From contig NZ_AP026709.1 of NCBI RefSeq assembly GCF_027923765.1, positions 186,001 through 250,000 of the forward strand: DNA of 64,000 bases. The letters run 5' to 3'. Within the stretch, counting starts at the first letter, position 1; each line of letters starts with the position of its first letter. Shown one piece after another: positions 8,732-17,000 of the stretch. The DNA is from Pseudodesulfovibrio nedwellii (GTDB lineage Bacteria; Desulfobacterota; Desulfovibrionia; Desulfovibrionales; Desulfovibrionaceae). Below the pieces are notes generated by a model, which was given only the letters and a program-made list of their open reading frames with translations, was not told the origin of the DNA and made no database searches. A program made the translations under genes and the position numbers.

Positions 8732-9448
8732 ATGCATTGGGATATCGTCATTGACAACTTTGATTACTTTTTGTGGGGGCAGACCAAGTTTGATTTAGTT
8801 TTTCCTTTTATTCATAATGTGGGCGGTATGTTGTCCGCTATCATCATGGCCGGTTTGGGAATCTTTGGCGCGTTCTGGATTGGCATGGCCGCAGGGCTTA
8901 TGCGTCTTTCCAAACGTTGGTGGCTCAAAATTCCCGCAGTTCTGTATGTTGAAATGGTTCGTGGCATGCCGTTGTTGCTGCTTATTTTTTGGTTCTTTTT
9001 TCTGGCTCCAGTTCTTATTGGTCAGTCTTTGCCCGCATTTTCGACGACCGTATTTTGTTTCATGATTTTTACCGGTGCCTATGTTGGTGAAATTGTGCGC
9101 GCTGGTGTGTTGGCTTTACCGAAAGGGCAGCTTGAGGCTGCACGTGGTTCCGGGTTGTCACAGGTACAGGCAATGTGTTTTGTTATTTTGCCCCAGGCGC
9201 TTAGAAATATGATTCCTTCTTTTGTGAATCAGTTTGTTTCTTTGACCAAGGATACGTCTTTGGCGGCCATTCTGGGCGTTAACGAGTTGACTCGTACCGG
9301 TGTTCAGGTGGATAATCGGGAAATGGTCGCTTCATTTGAAGTCTGGATTACCATTGCCGGTTTGTACTTTTTGTTGTGTTTCCTTTTGACTTCCTACAGT
9401 CGACGCCTGGAAGCTCAACTGTCTCGATATCAGGCAAGGGATCGCTAG
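8732..9448 (+). CDS. Amino-acid ABC transporter permease
   Basis: 238-residue second permease of the same importer, nine bases after the first. It has the VEMVRGMPLLLLIFWFFF block, the coupling loop GVLALPKGQLEAARGSGLS and the following ILPQALRNMIPS. About five membrane segments are evident. The GGGGCGGGC before the ATG is a weak ribosome-binding site, consistent with coupling to the upstream gene. It is the last gene before the terminator at 9490. Confidence 0.9.
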   Translation: MHWDIVIDNFDYFLWGQTKFDLVFPFIHNVGGMLSAIIMAGLGIFGAFWIGMAAGLMRLSKRWWLKIPAVLYVEMVRGMPLLLLIFWFFFLAPVLIGQSLPAFSTTVFCFMIFTGAYVGEIVRAGVLALPKGQLEAARGSGLSQVQAMCFVILPQALRNMIPSFVNQFVSLTKDTSLAAILGVNELTRTGVQVDNREMVASFEVWITIAGLYFLLCFLLTSYSRRLEAQLSRYQARDR

Positions 9449-9489
9449 ACTGTAAGGGTGATCGTCCGAAAATTTGTAATAGTCGTACC

Positions 9490-9538
9490 GAGGCGGTCCG
9501 GGAATTGTGTGAAGTATGTTCCTGACCGTCTCTTTTTT
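9490..9538 (+). terminator. Intrinsic terminator of the ABC operon
   Basis: Outer stem GAGGCGGT (9490-9497) with ACCGTCTC (9525-9532), extended inward by further pairs after one mismatch, then six T. It overlaps the upstream ATG of the next frame and so argues for the later start of cobH. Confidence 0.8.
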
Positions 9539-9590
9539 CGATAAAAATGTTTTAAGAATGAATAAAAAATGTACCTCGAAGGAGGTCCTT

Positions 9591-10229
9591 TTGGCAGAAA
9601 TAACAATTCAGAATTTTAAAAAACCTGAGGATATTGAAGCGGAATCTTTTCGAATTATCGATTCTGAGGTTCCTGAACCACGTCTATTCTCTGGTGCGAA
9701 GTGGGAAATTGTACGTAGAATGATCCATACTACAGCTGATTTTGAGCTTCTTGGATTAGTCAGATTTCAGGAAGGTGCAGTAGAATCAGGTATTGCGGCA
9801 GTGAAAAAAGGTGCCACGATTGTTACTGACACCGAGATGGCCAAACGGGGCATGCCTGTTCGTCGACTGGATCCATTGGGCTGCACCGTCCATTGTCTTA
9901 TTAATGACACACGGGTGGTAGAGCGCGCTCAACGTGAAGGGATTACCCGAGCAAAAGCTGCGGTTGATGTTGCCGTGGTTGAAGTCAAACCGGAAATATA
10001 TGTTGTTGGGAATGCGCCGACTGCGCTCATCCGACTTGTGGAACACGTTGATAATGGGACTGTGTCACCAGCATTAGTGGTTGGGATGCCCGTTGGATTT
10101 GTGAATGCTGCAGAATCAAAGGCCTTGCTAATGAGCCGGAATATTCCTTATATTTCTATCGAAGGACGGAAAGGCGGGAGTGCCTTAGCGGCCTGTGTTA
10201 TTAATGCAATGGCGGTTATGGCGTTGTAG
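9591..10229 (+). CDS. cbiC: Precorrin-8X / cobalt-precorrin-8 methylmutase
   Basis: 212 residues. CbiC/CobH moves the C-11 methyl of (cobalt-)precorrin-8 to C-12, giving (cobalt-)hydrogenobyrinic/cobyrinic acid in B12 synthesis. Visible family features are EIVRRMIHTTADFE with the catalytic His, IVTDTEMAKRG, and the C-terminal VGMPVGFVNAAESK and GRKGGSALAACVINA. The start is a TTG at 9591 with GGAGG six to ten bases upstream; the earlier in-frame ATGs at 9516 and 9558 lie in the terminator or lack a site. Being in an anaerobe, the cobalt-first (CbiC) route is expected. It stands alone between terminators, so it is a single-gene unit here. Confidence 0.93.
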   Translation: MAEITIQNFKKPEDIEAESFRIIDSEVPEPRLFSGAKWEIVRRMIHTTADFELLGLVRFQEGAVESGIAAVKKGATIVTDTEMAKRGMPVRRLDPLGCTVHCLINDTRVVERAQREGITRAKAAVDVAVVEVKPEIYVVGNAPTALIRLVEHVDNGTVSPALVVGMPVGFVNAAESKALLMSRNIPYISIEGRKGGSALAACVINAMAVMAL

Positions 10230-10250
10230 CTTTTTCGATTTTTAGCTGAC

Positions 10251-10291
10251 AAAAAAAGTGTTTTGGATGAATTTCCAAGACGCTTTTTTTT
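10251..10291 (+). terminator. Intrinsic terminator after cbiC
   Basis: Long A/T-tailed hairpin: AAAAAAAGTG TTTTGGA pairs with TCCAAGACGCTTTTTTT (two G-T pairs) around a TGAAT loop, with a T-tract. It may work in both directions. Confidence 0.85.
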
Positions 10292-10438
10292 GTTTTTTCA
10301 TTTTAAGTTTGTAAAGGGTACCCAAAATTTTTTGAAAAACGCTGGACACGCGGGGAAATCCTGTTAGGAGTTCAATTGAGTATCTTGAAAAAGTGACATG
10401 TACGAGAGTGACATTTTTGTAAATTCAGGAATGCGACC

Positions 10439-10453
10439 TGAAAGAATCTTTCA
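10439..10453. promoter_or_regulatory. 15-bp palindrome upstream of korD (possible operator)
   Basis: TGAAAGA-A-TCTTTCA, a perfect 7-1-7 inverted repeat ending 16 bases before the korD ATG. Its symmetry recalls Fur/PerR-type boxes but it differs from the Fur consensus at four central positions. It could also be a small RNA hairpin masking the ribosome-binding site region. Confidence 0.35.
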
Positions 10454-10469
10454 CGAGTTGGAAGGAGCT

Positions 10470-10757
10470 ATGGCTAGAAAAAACAAAGGGAAGAACAAGG
10501 TTACCGTGTACCCGGACTGGTGCAAAGGCTGCGGCATCTGTGTCGAGTTTTGTCCGGGCAAGGTGCTTGAGTTGAATGATCAAGGGAAATCCTCGGTTGT
10601 TCACGAAGAGAACTGTATCCGTTGCGGCTTTTGCGAGTTGCACTGTCCCGATTTTGCTATCGTGGTCAAAGACAAGGATCCCGAGAGCGGCAAAAAGGCT
10701 GCCAAGGAAGCGGAATTCAAGGCTGCCAAAAAGAACATAACCGGGAAGGGGGCGTAA
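10470..10757 (+). CDS. korD: 2-oxoacid:ferredoxin oxidoreductase delta subunit (2[4Fe-4S])
   Basis: 95 residues. Two ferredoxin motifs are visible: CKGCGICVEFCP and CIRCGFCELHCP, each CxxCxxCxxxCP, binding two [4Fe-4S] clusters that pass electrons from the TPP site to ferredoxin. A Lys/Ala-rich tail follows. The ATG at 10470 has GAAGGAG three bases upstream; an upstream in-frame ATG at 10398 has no site. It is the first gene of korDABC, three bases before korA. The complex oxidises 2-oxoglutarate (or a related oxoacid) to the acyl-CoA, or works in reverse in reductive metabolism. Confidence 0.92.
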   Translation: MARKNKGKNKVTVYPDWCKGCGICVEFCPGKVLELNDQGKSSVVHEENCIRCGFCELHCPDFAIVVKDKDPESGKKAAKEAEFKAAKKNITGKGA

Positions 10758-10760
10758 ACG

Positions 10761-11906
10761 ATGCCCAGACGCAAGAAACGTAAGGAAATTTTCGCCCTTG
10801 GCAATGAGGCTGTTGTCGAAGGAGCTTTGTTGGCCGGGTGTTCGTTTTTCGGTGGGTATCCCATCACTCCGTCTTCCGAGATTATGGAAATAATGGCTGC
10901 TCGCCTACCCAAGATCGAAGATGGTGTCTTTATTCAACTTGAAGACGAGATCGCCAGCATGGGGGCCATTATCGGTGGCTCTCTGGCCGGTCGAAAAACC
11001 ATGACTGCCACAAGTGGGCCGGGCTTTTCGCTTATGCAGGAGAATCTCGGGTATGCGATTATGGCTGAAGCCCCTTTGGTTTTGGTGAATGTCATGCGCG
11101 GTGGCCCTTCAACCGGTTTACCGACCTGTCCGGCGCAGGGTGATGTTCAGCAGGCCCGTTGGGGAACACACGGTGATCATCCGATTATCGTGTTGTCGGC
11201 CTCCAATGTGCAAGAGTGTCTTGATATGACAATTACTGCATTCAATATGGCTGAAAAATACCGGACTCCCGTTATTTTGTTGTTGGATGAAGTGACTGCG
11301 CATACTCGTGAAAAAATCGAATTGCCTAATGAGGGCGAGTACGAAGTGTTTTCTCGGACTGTGCCGTCTATGCCGCCGGAATGGTATAAGCCGTATGAAG
11401 AGACCGTACGCGGTGTCCCGCCTATGCCTGCCATTGGGGCCGGCTATCGTTTTCATGTGACTGGTTTGACGCATGATCGTAATGGATTTCCTACGCAGCG
11501 TCCTGAAGAGGTCATTGAGCTTATGGATCGTATCCATCGCAAGATTGACCAGTTCTTCTACGACATTCAGTTGGTGGAAGAAGTTCAGACAGAGGACGCA
11601 GAGGTCGTGGTTATCGCTTACGGCTGTGTGGCTCGTTCCGCTGAACTGGCCGTGCAGCAGGCACGTGAAAACGGGGTGAAAGCCGGACTGCTCAAATTGA
11701 AAACCCTGTTCCCGTATCCCAGACGGCATACCGAAAAGGTGCTTGCCAAAGCCAAGACACTGGTGGTGCCTGAAATGAATATGGGTCAGATGTCTCGCGA
11801 GGTGAAGCGTGTAAATATGGGCCAGGCTGCAGTCAGGACCATCAATCGCGTGGACGGACAGATCGTCACTCCCGCGGAAATCCTCAAGGTCATCATGCAG
11901 GGGTAG
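10761..11906 (+). CDS. korA: 2-oxoacid:ferredoxin oxidoreductase alpha subunit
   Basis: 381 residues. The pyrimidine-binding domain of the TPP enzyme begins FALGNEAVVEGALLAGC, with FFGGYPITPSSEIME, LEDEIASMGAIIGGSLAG and TATSGPGFSLMQENLGYA, all typical of KorA/VorB. The C-terminal transketolase-like domain contains VVVIAYGCVARSAE. It pairs with KorB to make the active site. The length fits KorA (about 375-385), shorter than pyruvate oxidoreductase alpha. 2-oxoglutarate is the likeliest substrate, but branched-chain oxoacids are not excluded from sequence alone. Confidence 0.92.
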   Translation: MPRRKKRKEIFALGNEAVVEGALLAGCSFFGGYPITPSSEIMEIMAARLPKIEDGVFIQLEDEIASMGAIIGGSLAGRKTMTATSGPGFSLMQENLGYAIMAEAPLVLVNVMRGGPSTGLPTCPAQGDVQQARWGTHGDHPIIVLSASNVQECLDMTITAFNMAEKYRTPVILLLDEVTAHTREKIELPNEGEYEVFSRTVPSMPPEWYKPYEETVRGVPPMPAIGAGYRFHVTGLTHDRNGFPTQRPEEVIELMDRIHRKIDQFFYDIQLVEEVQTEDAEVVVIAYGCVARSAELAVQQARENGVKAGLLKLKTLFPYPRRHTEKVLAKAKTLVVPEMNMGQMSREVKRVNMGQAAVRTINRVDGQIVTPAEILKVIMQG

Positions 11907-11910
11907 TGAC

Positions 11911-12762
11911 ATGAGTAATTTTACCGGAAATGAAATAATCCATCAGTATCTGAGGCATAACAAGAAATTCCCGCATGTTCTGTGCGCTGGTTGCGGTCAC
12001 GGTATCGTGCTGGGAACCTTGATTCGTTCAATTCACGCTTTGGAAATACCCAAGGACGACGTGGTTGTTGTGGCTGGTATCGGCTGCTCAGGTCGCCTAG
12101 CCGTATATGTGGACTTTAATACTGTCCATACTACTCACGGTCGCGCTTTGAGTTTTGCCACGGGCATCAAGATGGCTAATCCGAAGCTTAACGTCATCAC
12201 CATTATGGGGGACGGCGATGCGCTGTCTATCGGCGGCAACCATCTTATCCATGCGGCTCGTCGAAATATCGGTGTCACCGCATTGGTTTTGAACAATAAT
12301 ATCTACGGCATGACCGGCGGGCAAAGTTCTCCGGCTACGCCTGTCGGGTCCACGACCATGACCAACCCATATGGGCAGCTCGATAATAGCTTTGATACCG
12401 TGGAATTGGCTAAGGGCGCGGGTGCCAACTATGTGGCACGCGGGACGGTTTTTCATGTGAACAAGCTGGAAAAGATTATGACCGAGGCCATTAAACGTCC
12501 CGGTTTCAGTGTGGTGGAAGCCATCACGCCGTGCCACACCCAGTATGGTCGCAAGAACAAGTACAAGAGCCCTGTGGATATGTATAAGTGGATGAAGAAG
12601 AATGCCATTCCGATTGAACGCTACAACGAACTCTCTGAAGACAAGCGTAAAGATCGGATGCCCATTGGCGTATTTGTCGAACGGGATCGCCCCGGCTTTG
12701 AGGAGAGTTACCAGAAGTTGCAGTCGAACTTTCTGGCGCAGGCCGCCAAGGGAGGCAAATAA
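11911..12762 (+). CDS. korB: 2-oxoacid:ferredoxin oxidoreductase beta subunit (TPP-binding)
   Basis: 283 residues. The TPP motif is seen as GDGDALSIGGNHLIHAARRN, with the diphosphate/Mg region ending LNNNIYGMTGGQSSPATP. The cysteine-containing HVLCAGCGHGIVLG near residue 25 and IGCSGR match the family. It starts four bases after the korA stop, with an overlapping GTGAC ATG context. It provides the diphosphate half of the thiamine site to KorA. Confidence 0.93.
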   Translation: MSNFTGNEIIHQYLRHNKKFPHVLCAGCGHGIVLGTLIRSIHALEIPKDDVVVVAGIGCSGRLAVYVDFNTVHTTHGRALSFATGIKMANPKLNVITIMGDGDALSIGGNHLIHAARRNIGVTALVLNNNIYGMTGGQSSPATPVGSTTMTNPYGQLDNSFDTVELAKGAGANYVARGTVFHVNKLEKIMTEAIKRPGFSVVEAITPCHTQYGRKNKYKSPVDMYKWMKKNAIPIERYNELSEDKRKDRMPIGVFVERDRPGFEESYQKLQSNFLAQAAKGGK

Positions 12763-13349
12763 TGAAACCGCAGCAAGAACTTGAGCGTTTCGAGATTCGG
12801 TTTTCCGGTCTGGGCGGTCAGGGTATCATTACTTTGGGCAAGATCATGGGACAGGGACTGGCTCTCGGCCATGGCTACAACGTCACCCAGACCCAGAGCT
12901 ATGGTCCTGAGGCGCGTGGCGGGTCCAGTAAGTGCGATCTGGTCATAAGCTCAGGGCCCATCAGCTATCCCAAAGCCGAAAATTTGGACTTGCTGGTGGC
13001 ATTGTCTCAGGAAGCCTGCAACACATATTATCCCTATCTGAAACCGGGCGGGGTGTTGGTGCTGGAATCTGATCTGGTTAAGCAGCCGCCTACCAATCAG
13101 TTCCTTGGCTTGCCGTACACCGCGCTTGCCAAGGATAAAGTTGGTATCCTTCAGGCCATGAATACTGTGGTTCTGGGGTCTCTGTCCTTCCTGCTTCCCT
13201 TTGTCAATCAGGGGGCCATGCGCAAGAGTTTGGAGTCCGTACTGCCACCCAAGATCAAGGCCATCAACACCAAGGCTTTCAACCTGGGCCATCGCCTCGC
13301 CAAGAAAGAATGGGGTGATGACGTCGGCGAAGCATGGCGTGATGAATAG
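12762..13349 (+). CDS. korC: 2-oxoacid:ferredoxin oxidoreductase gamma subunit
   Basis: 195 residues, POR_N/gamma family. It begins FEIRFSGLGGQGIITLGKIMGQ, the glycine-rich opening of all gamma subunits, then TQTQSYGPEARGGSSKCDLVIS. It helps bind CoA and assemble the complex. Its ATG overlaps the korB stop by one base (TAATGA), so translation is coupled. It is the last gene of the operon, followed by a strong terminator. Confidence 0.93.
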   Translation: MKPQQELERFEIRFSGLGGQGIITLGKIMGQGLALGHGYNVTQTQSYGPEARGGSSKCDLVISSGPISYPKAENLDLLVALSQEACNTYYPYLKPGGVLVLESDLVKQPPTNQFLGLPYTALAKDKVGILQAMNTVVLGSLSFLLPFVNQGAMRKSLESVLPPKIKAINTKAFNLGHRLAKKEWGDDVGEAWRDE

Positions 13350-13381
13350 CCTGTAAATGTACGTCTTTTATAATAGATAAG

Positions 13382-13412
13382 AAAGGGGTGCCGGTTGTCC
13401 GGCACCCCTTTT
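13382..13412. terminator. Bidirectional intrinsic terminator
   Basis: Stem AAAGGGGTGCCGG / CCGGCACCCCTTT around a TTGT loop, with A and T tracts on both sides. It serves korDABC (+) and the lipoprotein gene (-) that converge here. Confidence 0.9.
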
Positions 13413-13428
13413 CTTTATTGATATTTGT

Positions 13429-14088
13429 TTAGTCGAATTTGTTTTTGACTGTGGGAACCATGCCATCGTCACTCTTGAGTTGAGGCAGCATTTCTCGGAT
13501 GTTGTCGGAGATGGGCAATGTCCAGTTGTGAGCTGAGACGACGGCGGAGTCTACCAGTCGTATGACTTTGGAGGACATATAGACATAATTGTCGCCGATT
13601 ACGTAGTTGCCGGTGAGCATCCCGGATCTGGGTGGAAACTTGCCAGACATGGTGTCGGTGAGACTTTTGTAATCCTCGGCACTGACTCCCTTTCCGTAAA
13701 GATAGTCGGTAGCATTGGGGGTGCCGTCGGTGATAAGTACGCCACGTTGGACTAGTCGGTCCGCTATTTGTTGAGTTATGACTGAACCGAAAATGGCATT
13801 GTCGCCGGGGTCTTTTTGATTGGTGAACCGTTTGACGAACACGGCGGATTTTAGAGTTAATTCCCCTTTGCCCACGTTGGAGTACAGCACATCAGCTGCT
13901 CTGTAGTTCAGTTCGATAAGAGGAATTGACGAAGTCTCATGGTAAGATTTCGCTGTGGGGGCGGTATCAAAGACATAGTTGTATGTTTCGGAGGCAGTAT
14001 CCTTGCCGTCTTTCCACATGCGGTTACCACACCCAGTCATAAGGAGGGTGGTGGAGATCATCAGTAATATCAGTACAGGCTTGGTCAT
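13429..14088 (-). CDS. FlgO-like outer-membrane lipoprotein
   Basis: 219 residues. The N-terminus is a lipoprotein signal peptide with lipobox LMTGC (Cys near residue 19). The body contains LKSAVFVKRFTN followed by GSVITQQIADRLVQRGV, the pattern of the FlgO domain, and a C-terminal WTLPISDNIREML. FlgO proteins affect flagellar outer-membrane stability in Vibrio; in many other bacteria they have no flagellar link. The start at 14088 puts the signal peptide at the N-terminus; an upstream in-frame ATG at 14136 would bury it. It follows purine nucleoside phosphorylase on the same strand (64-base gap). motAB is divergent on the other side. Confidence 0.75.
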   Translation of the reverse strand: MTKPVLILLMISTTLLMTGCGNRMWKDGKDTASETYNYVFDTAPTAKSYHETSSIPLIELNYRAADVLYSNVGKGELTLKSAVFVKRFTNQKDPGDNAIFGSVITQQIADRLVQRGVLITDGTPNATDYLYGKGVSAEDYKSLTDTMSGKFPPRSGMLTGNYVIGDNYVYMSSKVIRLVDSAVVSAHNWTLPISDNIREMLPQLKSDDGMVPTVKNKFD

Positions 14089-14152
14089 CTGTTGCCGTCC
14101 CGGAGTCGCAGTTAAGCCGTCTGACGAACCGTGCATATGGCTCGCCTAGGGT

Positions 14153-14992
14153 CTATTCGGCTGTTTGTGGGATTTCCTTTAGTATTGCGCGGATAAGATT
14201 TGTCATTGTTGCCGAAGATTTTTCTGCCTGAGCAATGACGGTATCCAGCGATGCTTCCTTCATGCAGTCAGGGAGATTCTTATTGGTCAAGCAGGATATG
14301 CCGAGGATACGGATACCCATGTGATGAGCTGCGATGGCCTCCATGCACGTGGACATGCCGATGGCGTCAGCGCCCAGCCGTCGGTACATGCGGGTTTCTG
14401 CCGGTGTTTCCATATTTGGTCCCATGATTTGCATGAATACGCCACGTTCCAATCGGATACCTAGTTCTAAAGCCTTGTTTACGGCTAACTTTCGTAAAGC
14501 AGGATCATACACAACACACATATCCGGGAACCGTTCTCCCCAGGAGTCGACGTTTTCGCCGCGAAGAGGTGTGTGTCCGGTCATATTGATGTGATCTTCT
14601 ATGATCATGGGGGAGCCGGTTTCAAACGAAGGGTTGAGTGCGCCTACAGCATTAGTCAGGATCAGTTTTTTTACGCCGAGTTCGCCCAAGACGCGAATAT
14701 TATGCGTCGCTTCCTGTGCCGTGAATCCTTCATACAGGTGGAATCGACCTTGCAAAGCCAACACGGGCACGCCATCAATCGTGCCGGAAATCAGTTGTCC
14801 GACATGGCTCTTGACTGTTGATACAGGGAACTCGTCAATTTCTTCATAGGGGAGCAAAATTGGGTTTTCAATAGCGTCAGTCAGGCCACCAAGTCCGGTG
14901 CCGGTGACAAATGCGACAGTATCAGCTTGAACTTTGCCTAATTTTTCCTGTATGTATGCGACAGAATGTTGTATCTTTTTACGGTATTCCAT
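14153..14992 (-). CDS. punA: Purine-nucleoside phosphorylase
   Basis: 279 residues, class I trimeric PNP (NP-II family). It splits guanosine/inosine to base and ribose-1-phosphate for purine salvage. Family blocks are FVTGTGLGGL (phosphate site, normally GSGLG), GRFHLYEGF, LILTNAVGALNP, EDHINMTGHTPLRG and QIMGPNMETPAETRMYRRLGAD, with ISCLTN near the C-terminus. The first Gly-x-Gly has TGTGLG in place of GSG. AAGGAG lies seven bases before the ATG. A 92-base divergent region separates it from motA. Confidence 0.93.
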   Translation of the reverse strand: MEYRKKIQHSVAYIQEKLGKVQADTVAFVTGTGLGGLTDAIENPILLPYEEIDEFPVSTVKSHVGQLISGTIDGVPVLALQGRFHLYEGFTAQEATHNIRVLGELGVKKLILTNAVGALNPSFETGSPMIIEDHINMTGHTPLRGENVDSWGERFPDMCVVYDPALRKLAVNKALELGIRLERGVFMQIMGPNMETPAETRMYRRLGADAIGMSTCMEAIAAHHMGIRILGISCLTNKNLPDCMKEASLDTVIAQAEKSSATMTNLIRAILKEIPQTAE

Positions 14993-15084
14993 GTTGACTC
15001 CTTGGTTTCGCAGCCGCGATTGTCTCCGGGGGAGGCTGAATTGTGAACGGAATAAATTGAACTCAGTAAGGACAGGTTCGTTTT

Positions 15085-15840
15085 ATGGATATTGTGACAC
15101 TACTTGGTCTCACTGTTGGTTTTGCGCTCATTATCGGTGCAATTGTCATAGGTGGGGCTGTTGATGTTTTTATCAATGTTCCTGGGATGATGATTGTTGT
15201 TGGCGGCACTCTGGCGTCCATTATGGTCGCCTTTCCTTTTGAAGAGGTTATACAGGCCTTTAAGGCTGCCTTCAAGATTTTCGTATCACGCAAAACCAAA
15301 GTGCGTGATGTTGTGAACATTATGGTTAAAGTGGCGGAAATCAGTCGTCGTGAAGGGCTTATCGCTCTGGAAAACGTCCAGACTGAAAATATGGTCCTCA
15401 AGAAATCCTGCCAGCTTATCGCGGATAATGCGGATCCAGATCTTATCCGTTCCACTCTTGCCATTGAAATTACTTCCATGCGCCGCCGCCATCAGGTCGG
15501 ACAGGACGTGTTCAAGCGATTGGCGGCACTCGCTCCTGCATTTGGTATGATGGGGACGCTCATTGGTCTTGTCCAAATGCTTTCTCGATTGGATAATCCA
15601 AAGTCCATTGGTCCGGCTATGGCCGTTGCTTTGTTGACGACATTTTATGGTTCGGCAATGTCCACGCTGTTTTTCATTCCTATGGCAGCCAAGCTCAAGG
15701 CAAGGACGCTTCAGGAACAGTTGCATCTCGAAGTTATTTTCGAAGGTGCAAAGTCTATTTTGGAAAACAACAACCCGAGGCTTGTTTACGAAAAATTGTC
15801 CTCCTTCTTGGCCCCTGCAGAACGGGATACGCAACGATGA
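15085..15840 (+). CDS. motA: Flagellar motor stator protein MotA
   Basis: 251 residues, MotA/TolQ/ExbB family. Four membrane segments are visible (about 1-25, 33-52, 150-170 and 180-200). The cytoplasmic loop contains EGLIALENV and the conserved LAALAPAFGMMGTLIGLVQML block. It forms the proton or sodium channel of the stator with MotB and drives the flagellar rotor. AAGGACAGG precedes the ATG. Its stop overlaps the motB start (ATGA). A second stator set elsewhere in the genome is possible. Confidence 0.93.
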   Translation: MDIVTLLGLTVGFALIIGAIVIGGAVDVFINVPGMMIVVGGTLASIMVAFPFEEVIQAFKAAFKIFVSRKTKVRDVVNIMVKVAEISRREGLIALENVQTENMVLKKSCQLIADNADPDLIRSTLAIEITSMRRRHQVGQDVFKRLAALAPAFGMMGTLIGLVQMLSRLDNPKSIGPAMAVALLTTFYGSAMSTLFFIPMAAKLKARTLQEQLHLEVIFEGAKSILENNNPRLVYEKLSSFLAPAERDTQR

Positions 15841-16577
15841 AAGACGATGATCGGTTAATTTTTTTGCCCGACGAAGAAGAGGAAGGCGGCAATGAGTGGC
15901 TGACCACGTTTGCCGATCTTTCCATGCTTCTGCTGGTCTTTTTTGTGCTTCTCTATTCCATGTCCACCATTGATACGGAGAAGTTTTCCAAGACATTCTC
16001 TTCGGTGACTAAAGCCTTACAAGGTAAAATGCAGAAGGTTGCTACCAGTCGGATTACTCGTGAAGAGGCTGGTGTGCTTATTGACCAAGCACTTATGCGA
16101 CGTCAGATCATTGAGTCTCAGCGTAAAGTGTATGCCGAGGTCAAGACTTTGCAGACCAAAAAGGGCGTGGAAGGATTGGTCAGTGCGAATTTTGAGGATG
16201 GAGTTATTACCATCCGGGTTCCGGGCGACGTCATGTTTCCTTCAGGCAGAGTTAATCTTACGCCGAAAGGAGTACGGTTGGTTGCCACGCTCAAGGATTT
16301 CTTTATCAAACATAAAGATCAGAACATCAAAATTGTCGGATACACGGATAACGTGCGTCCCAGTCAAAGATCTCGTTTCAAGGATAATTGGGAAATTTCT
16401 GCTCTCCGAGCCGTCAATGTTTTGAGGGAATTGCTCAAAATGGGGCTTGAGTCCACTCGGTTGACCGCCACTGGGCTTGCGTATTTGAACCCCTTATTTC
16501 CGAACTCTTCAGCTGAGTATCGGGCCAAGAATCGTCGCGTTGAATTCATACTTGAAAAACGGGTGTCCGGTCAGTAG
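15837..16577 (+). CDS. motB: Flagellar motor stator protein MotB (OmpA-domain)
   Basis: 246 residues. One membrane segment near 25-47 carries the conserved ion-binding Asp in TFADLSMLLLVFF. The C-terminal peptidoglycan-binding OmpA domain (about 120-245) includes VMFPSGRVNLTPKG, IVGYTDNV and NRRVEFILEK. It anchors the stator to peptidoglycan. It overlaps motA by four bases. Confidence 0.93.
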   Translation: MKDDDRLIFLPDEEEEGGNEWLTTFADLSMLLLVFFVLLYSMSTIDTEKFSKTFSSVTKALQGKMQKVATSRITREEAGVLIDQALMRRQIIESQRKVYAEVKTLQTKKGVEGLVSANFEDGVITIRVPGDVMFPSGRVNLTPKGVRLVATLKDFFIKHKDQNIKIVGYTDNVRPSQRSRFKDNWEISALRAVNVLRELLKMGLESTRLTATGLAYLNPLFPNSSAEYRAKNRRVEFILEKRVSGQ

Positions 16578-16617
16578 TGTCACCCGGCGGTTTTATTGAA
16601 TTCTATTTGGGGGAGTC

Positions 16618-16998
16618 ATGGATTTTGAAATAAGTATACCTGAAGACGAAGAACAGTTGCGCAAGGCTTTTCGCACCAAGGTCCCCGGCCTCAAGGCTCG
16701 GTTCCCGGAACAAAAGCGTGTGTTGGATGTCATGGATTTGAGTGCCACCGGATTTGCCGTGCTTGATGTTGAAAAGAGTTTTTCGGAAAAGCAGGCAGTT
16801 GAGGTGGAGTTGTTAATCAACAAGAAGCTTTTTTTGAGCGGCATCTCCGCGTTGGTCATGCGAGTCCTTGATAATGGTATCGTTGGATTGAATTTCGTCG
16901 ATTTGGAACGGCAGAAACAGATCAAGCTGGATAAGCTTGTGCTTGAAGTCCAGAAGCGACTTATTGCCCTGCGCAAGAAAAAACGGGAGCAAGGCTGA
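16618..16998 (+). CDS. PilZ-domain protein, probable c-di-GMP receptor
   Basis: 126 residues. It shows the two parts of a PilZ c-di-GMP site: an arginine-containing N-terminal stretch (FRTKVPGLKARF; the usual RxxxR is only loosely kept) and DLSATGFAV, matching (D/N)xSxxG, near residue 42. A Lys/Arg-rich helix ends the protein. Placed 40 bases after motB, it is a candidate for c-di-GMP control of the stator, as YcgR does in E. coli. GGGGGAG precedes the ATG. The accC start follows two bases after its stop, so all may share one transcript. Confidence 0.75.
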   Translation: MDFEISIPEDEEQLRKAFRTKVPGLKARFPEQKRVLDVMDLSATGFAVLDVEKSFSEKQAVEVELLINKKLFLSGISALVMRVLDNGIVGLNFVDLERQKQIKLDKLVLEVQKRLIALRKKKREQG

Positions 16999-17000
16999 TA

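Noticed and set aside
10392-10416. Two AGTGACAT repeats upstream of korD
   Set aside because: Only two short copies, not symmetrical and not matching FNR/CRP-type or Rex sites; may be chance.
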